NCBI GenBank assembly: GCA_900642245.1
Contig: CAAAJI010001209.1
Coordinates: 1 to 10,208 of the forward strand
Length of the DNA: 10,208 nucleotides
From: Fragilaria radians
Taxonomy: Eukaryota; Bacillariophyta; Fragilariophyceae; Fragilariales; Fragilariaceae
Reading direction: 5' to 3'
Part shown: positions 8,297-10,208 of the stretch, one piece after another
Position numbering within the stretch: position 1 is the stretch's first letter
How the letters are laid out: every line of letters starts with the position of its first letter
Made by a program: the position numbers and the translations under genes
Notes under the pieces: model-generated
What the model saw: only the letters and a program-made list of their open reading frames with translations
What the model was told of the DNA's origin: nothing
Databases searched by the model: none

Positions 8297-8431
8297 AAGA
8301 ACAAAGCAAAATCTGCAAAAATGTAGAATGAAAATGGTAATTACCATGTTCATGGCTTATTTCCAAAGAGTCAAGTCGAGAAATTTCTATTGTTGCCTAT
8401 TAGTAAAAGCGTTAGCTGTTAAAAAAAGTTA

Positions 8432-8844
8432 GCCATAGCAAGTTTTTTTACTGCTTTCACAACAGACAGGGCAAGCTGCCTATCCCAAGAATTGGCCCCA
8501 TGGAGAGGCGCATCTAGTGGTTAAGGAGTTGTTCAAGAGATAGAGACGGCATGATGCTCTGGAAAGTGGAAATGCACCAGCAACTTTCTAATATTTAAAT
8601 GAAAAGAGGCACAAATCCGTGTATTATAATAGAAACTCTAACCACAATCCAAAACCAGTATTTTGAACCAGGAGTTAGGGTTCCAGAAGACAAGATCATT
8701 TCTATCATCTTAGATGTGGCAAGTGAGGAACAATGACCTATCTTGTCAACTGAAAGAAGTATGACGGGAGAGGGTTTGTCAGTTTAAGAATTAGAGCTAG
8801 CAATGTGTGAGGGGTGAATAAGACGATGGAAATTGATCAGGGCA
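8432..8844 (+). pseudogene. Copia Gag pseudogene fragment
   Basis: Gag coats the retrotransposon RNA in virus-like particles. Similarity starts with AIASFFTAFTTDRA (8432-8473). It continues with AAYPKNWPHGEAHLVVKELF in a second frame (from about 8475), then after a shift near 8555-8562 with VEMHQQLSNI, ETLTTIQNQYF, VPEDKIISIILDVASEE, LSTERSMTGEGLSV and ELELAMCEG. In-frame stops: TAG 8541, TAA 8596, TGA 8734, TAA 8785, TGA 8815. This is the Gag domain of copia elements in which a TTxxPGGEAHLVV-like stretch precedes a VEMRQxLNxVxMKK-like one. A possible N-terminal piece reads at about 8403-8425 in another frame. The long alignable run after the shift points to point-mutation decay in place. Confidence 0.85.
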
Positions 8845-9143
8845 ATAATTTGCTAGACCAGTTCATATGAATGTTGATAATAAAAATTGACGACTGGTGA
8901 AACCCACTGCAAACCATGTCATTTTTCCATCCTATAGACCAAGGAAATCGCAAAACCTCATGGCTGGCATCTTAATGGGGACTTTGAAAAGTGCTAAGAT
9001 TGTGCAATTAGAAAGGTAGGCAAAAGAATATATATGAAAAGAGCAATAACATGGTTGCCGAAAAATTGGTGAACGACGATCAAGAGAAGCAAGATTCGGT
9101 GATCGACGTAGAATTCACGCGAAAACAGTACTGGAGAAACTAA

Positions 9144-9482
9144 TTCAACGAAACAATGATCAAGGCAACCTTTAAATGGAAAGCCAATTAAGCTTATATG
9201 ATTCAATGATGCGGGCAAGAATTGGGAGCTTATGAAAAATGCCGGTTCAATTTGAATTCACAAAAAGGCGTACCACAAAAAATATATAGCAGAAATTGCA
9301 TTTGCAACGAGGGTTGTTGAGGGAGGGCAATGAGTGCTGCTGGGGTCCCAAAGTATTATCTCGAAAATGTTTGGAGAGACGGTTTTCAAACCGCTATTTA
9401 TTTAAATGGCTTTACAATGGTTGAACTTGCCATTGAAAAGTTTACACGTTTTGAGTATTGGGAAAATGATTCAATCAAGTAA
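9144..9482 (+). pseudogene. Copia integrase pseudogene fragment (core second half)
   Basis: Integrase inserts the retrotransposon cDNA into the host genome. The fragment begins with FNETMIKATFKWKAN (9144-9188), shifts frame near 9180 to GKPIKLI-stop-FNDAGKN (9178-9219), which corresponds to the IRCDNAGEN segment with the second catalytic Asp, and then AFAT near 9290. A further shift leads to an open 50-codon run (9330-9479) reading MSAAGVPKYYLENVW..TAIYLNGFTMVELA..FEYWE, closed by TAA at 9480. The motif Arg appears as TGA (9199-9201), as expected from CGA to TGA. The zinc-binding N-terminus and first catalytic Asp are absent. Confidence 0.85.
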
Positions 9483-9511
9483 ACATAATCAACAATTTAT
9501 GCCCTAACATC

Positions 9512-10208
9512 AAATCCTTGTCAACCACATGGGCTATGAAGAAAAGGCTAATGGGAAACTTAGAGCTATGATTATAGCGCGAGGTTTCTTGCAAGAAGAA
9601 GGCTTCGTTTTTGTAGAGATTCTGCAGTTGCACCTATCTCAAATGAAATCACCATGAAAATTGGTATGGTTGTGCATACAGTTCTCAATTGGGAAGGACA
9701 TGCAATTGACACAAATGCTGCATTCCTAAACGGTGGATTCAATGATGGCAAAGAAATGCATCTTCAGATACCACATGGTTGTTAATCTTAATATGAATCA
9801 GATGGATTTTTTTCAATTCAGCAAACGACTTACGGGTCGAAACAGACTGCAGTTTCTCTTTGGCACAAGCTACTGATGACATTCAAGACAAGGGGTTTCA
9901 AGTGCAGCTTTGCAGATCCATAGTTATGCTTTGAAAATTCAAGAAATGAAATTGTCCTTTAGATTACTTGGGTCTACTCATGGCTGATGAAGATGAAGAA
10001 AGCAAGTACAAAATATGATGCATCGATTCTTTGAATGTGAAGATGTAGGAGAATCGAAGGAATGTGTTGGATGCAAAATTGTAAGAAACAAGGCATAGAA
10101 GACTTTAAAGATATAACAGTTGGTCTTAGTTTGAAGTTTGAAGATGTGTTCAATGTAAAGTCAGATCCTGCCCTATCCCAGGTGGATATGCGCATTTACG
10201 TACGAATA
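9512..10208 (+). pseudogene. Copia reverse-transcriptase pseudogene (3' end outside window)
   Basis: The fragment begins with SLSTTWAMKK (about 9515-9544), then shifts to ANGKLRAMIIARGFLQEEGF (9547-9606), and shifts again to DSAVAPISNEITMKIG and AIDTNAAFLNGGF. In that last motif the first RT catalytic Asp is kept (codon 9708-9710). QIPHGC ends at TAA 9783. The same frame continues with TTYGSKQTAVSLWHKLL, GFKCSFADP and LCFENS, interrupted by TAG and other stops. The YVDD-type box expected near 9970-9990 is not recognisable; the frame reads WVYSWLMK. Another shift gives MMHRFFECEDVGESKECVGCKI (10015-10080), the segment following the active site in copia RT. The protein cannot be functional. Confidence 0.88.

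Larger units (their letters stand above)
7630..8400. other. Spacer between the 7-TM gene and the copia relic
   Basis: No gene is supported. The right part may contain the 5' LTR or leader of the copia relic, since Gag similarity begins near 8403, but I could not identify LTR ends (TG...CA), a primer-binding site or a target-site duplication. A minus-strand 68-codon ORF at 7982-7776 has no recognisable domain. Two small hairpins are present, at 8127-8147 and 8272-8296. Confidence 0.5.
8403..10208 (+). mobile_element. Degenerate Ty1/copia LTR retrotransposon (internal region, runs off right edge)
   Basis: Fragments in the canonical copia order Gag - integrase - reverse transcriptase are recognisable on the + strand, in all three reading frames in turn, broken by many stops and frameshifts. 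The motif set resembles diatom copia elements: NWPHGEAHLVV and KVEMHQQL in Gag, an integrase core with an FAT...AM.AAGVP stretch, and TTWAMKK / ARGF / YGSKQ / DVGESKE in RT. A weak zinc-knuckle remnant (CxxC with an internal stop, then PKNW) may lie at about 8985-9070. Protease and the N-terminal half of integrase are missing between about 9070 and 9140, and the integrase C-terminus with the spacer to RT is missing around 9483-9510. No LTR was found and RNase H would lie beyond the window. The element is dead; activity would need functions supplied in trans. Confidence 0.9.

Noticed and set aside
8994..9218. 74-codon minus-strand ORF in the copia relic
   Set aside because: It is antisense to recognisable integrase sequence on the + strand and has no motif of its own.
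9243..9258. GGTTCAATTTGAATTC as a tRNA B-box
   Set aside because: It does not fit GGTTCRANNCC, no A-box or cloverleaf is seen, and it lies within the integrase remnant.
1..10208. CRISPR array, rRNA, bacterial operon or viral insertion
   Set aside because: No regularly spaced repeats, rRNA-like sequence, bacterial gene packing or virus hallmark genes were seen; the only mobile DNA is the copia relic.

Overview
This window looks like nuclear DNA of a unicellular eukaryote, most likely a pennate diatom or another photosynthetic stramenopile. Three points support this. Introns are few and very short (60 and 80 nt, GT..AG). Genes are otherwise single-exon and spaced by a few hundred bases to about 2 kb. 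The right end carries a decayed Ty1/copia element whose Gag, integrase and RT motifs resemble the copia elements common in diatom genomes. The species assignment is inference; no organelle, bacterial or viral signature is seen.

Layout, left to right. (1) 1-751 (+): the C-terminal half of a cytochrome P450, cut by the window edge, with one 60-nt intron just before the ExxR motif. (2) 771-1623: spacer between convergent genes. (3) 1624-2819 (-): a complete two-exon SPO11/TopoVIA-type meiotic double-strand-break protein, 371 residues after splicing. (4) 2820-3197: a 378-bp divergent promoter region with small palindromes. (5) 3198-4880 (+): a 560-residue intronless protein with degenerate ankyrin repeats. 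(6) 4881-6597: AT-rich spacer without a convincing gene. (7) 6598-7629 (+): a 343-residue seven-transmembrane protein resembling the THH1/TOM1/TOM3 family. (8) 7630-8400: spacer. (9) about 8403-10208 (+): a dead copia retrotransposon with Gag, integrase and reverse-transcriptase remnants, riddled with stops and frameshifts, with two internal deletions, running off the right edge.

The genes do not form an evident pathway or operon. The one arrangement suggesting linked control is the head-to-head SPO11/ankyrin pair sharing a short promoter. I found no undescribed system. The items most worth a second look are the Asp-to-Asn change in the SPO11 TOPRIM motif, the divergent promoter, the family placement of the 7-TM protein, and the structure of the copia relic.
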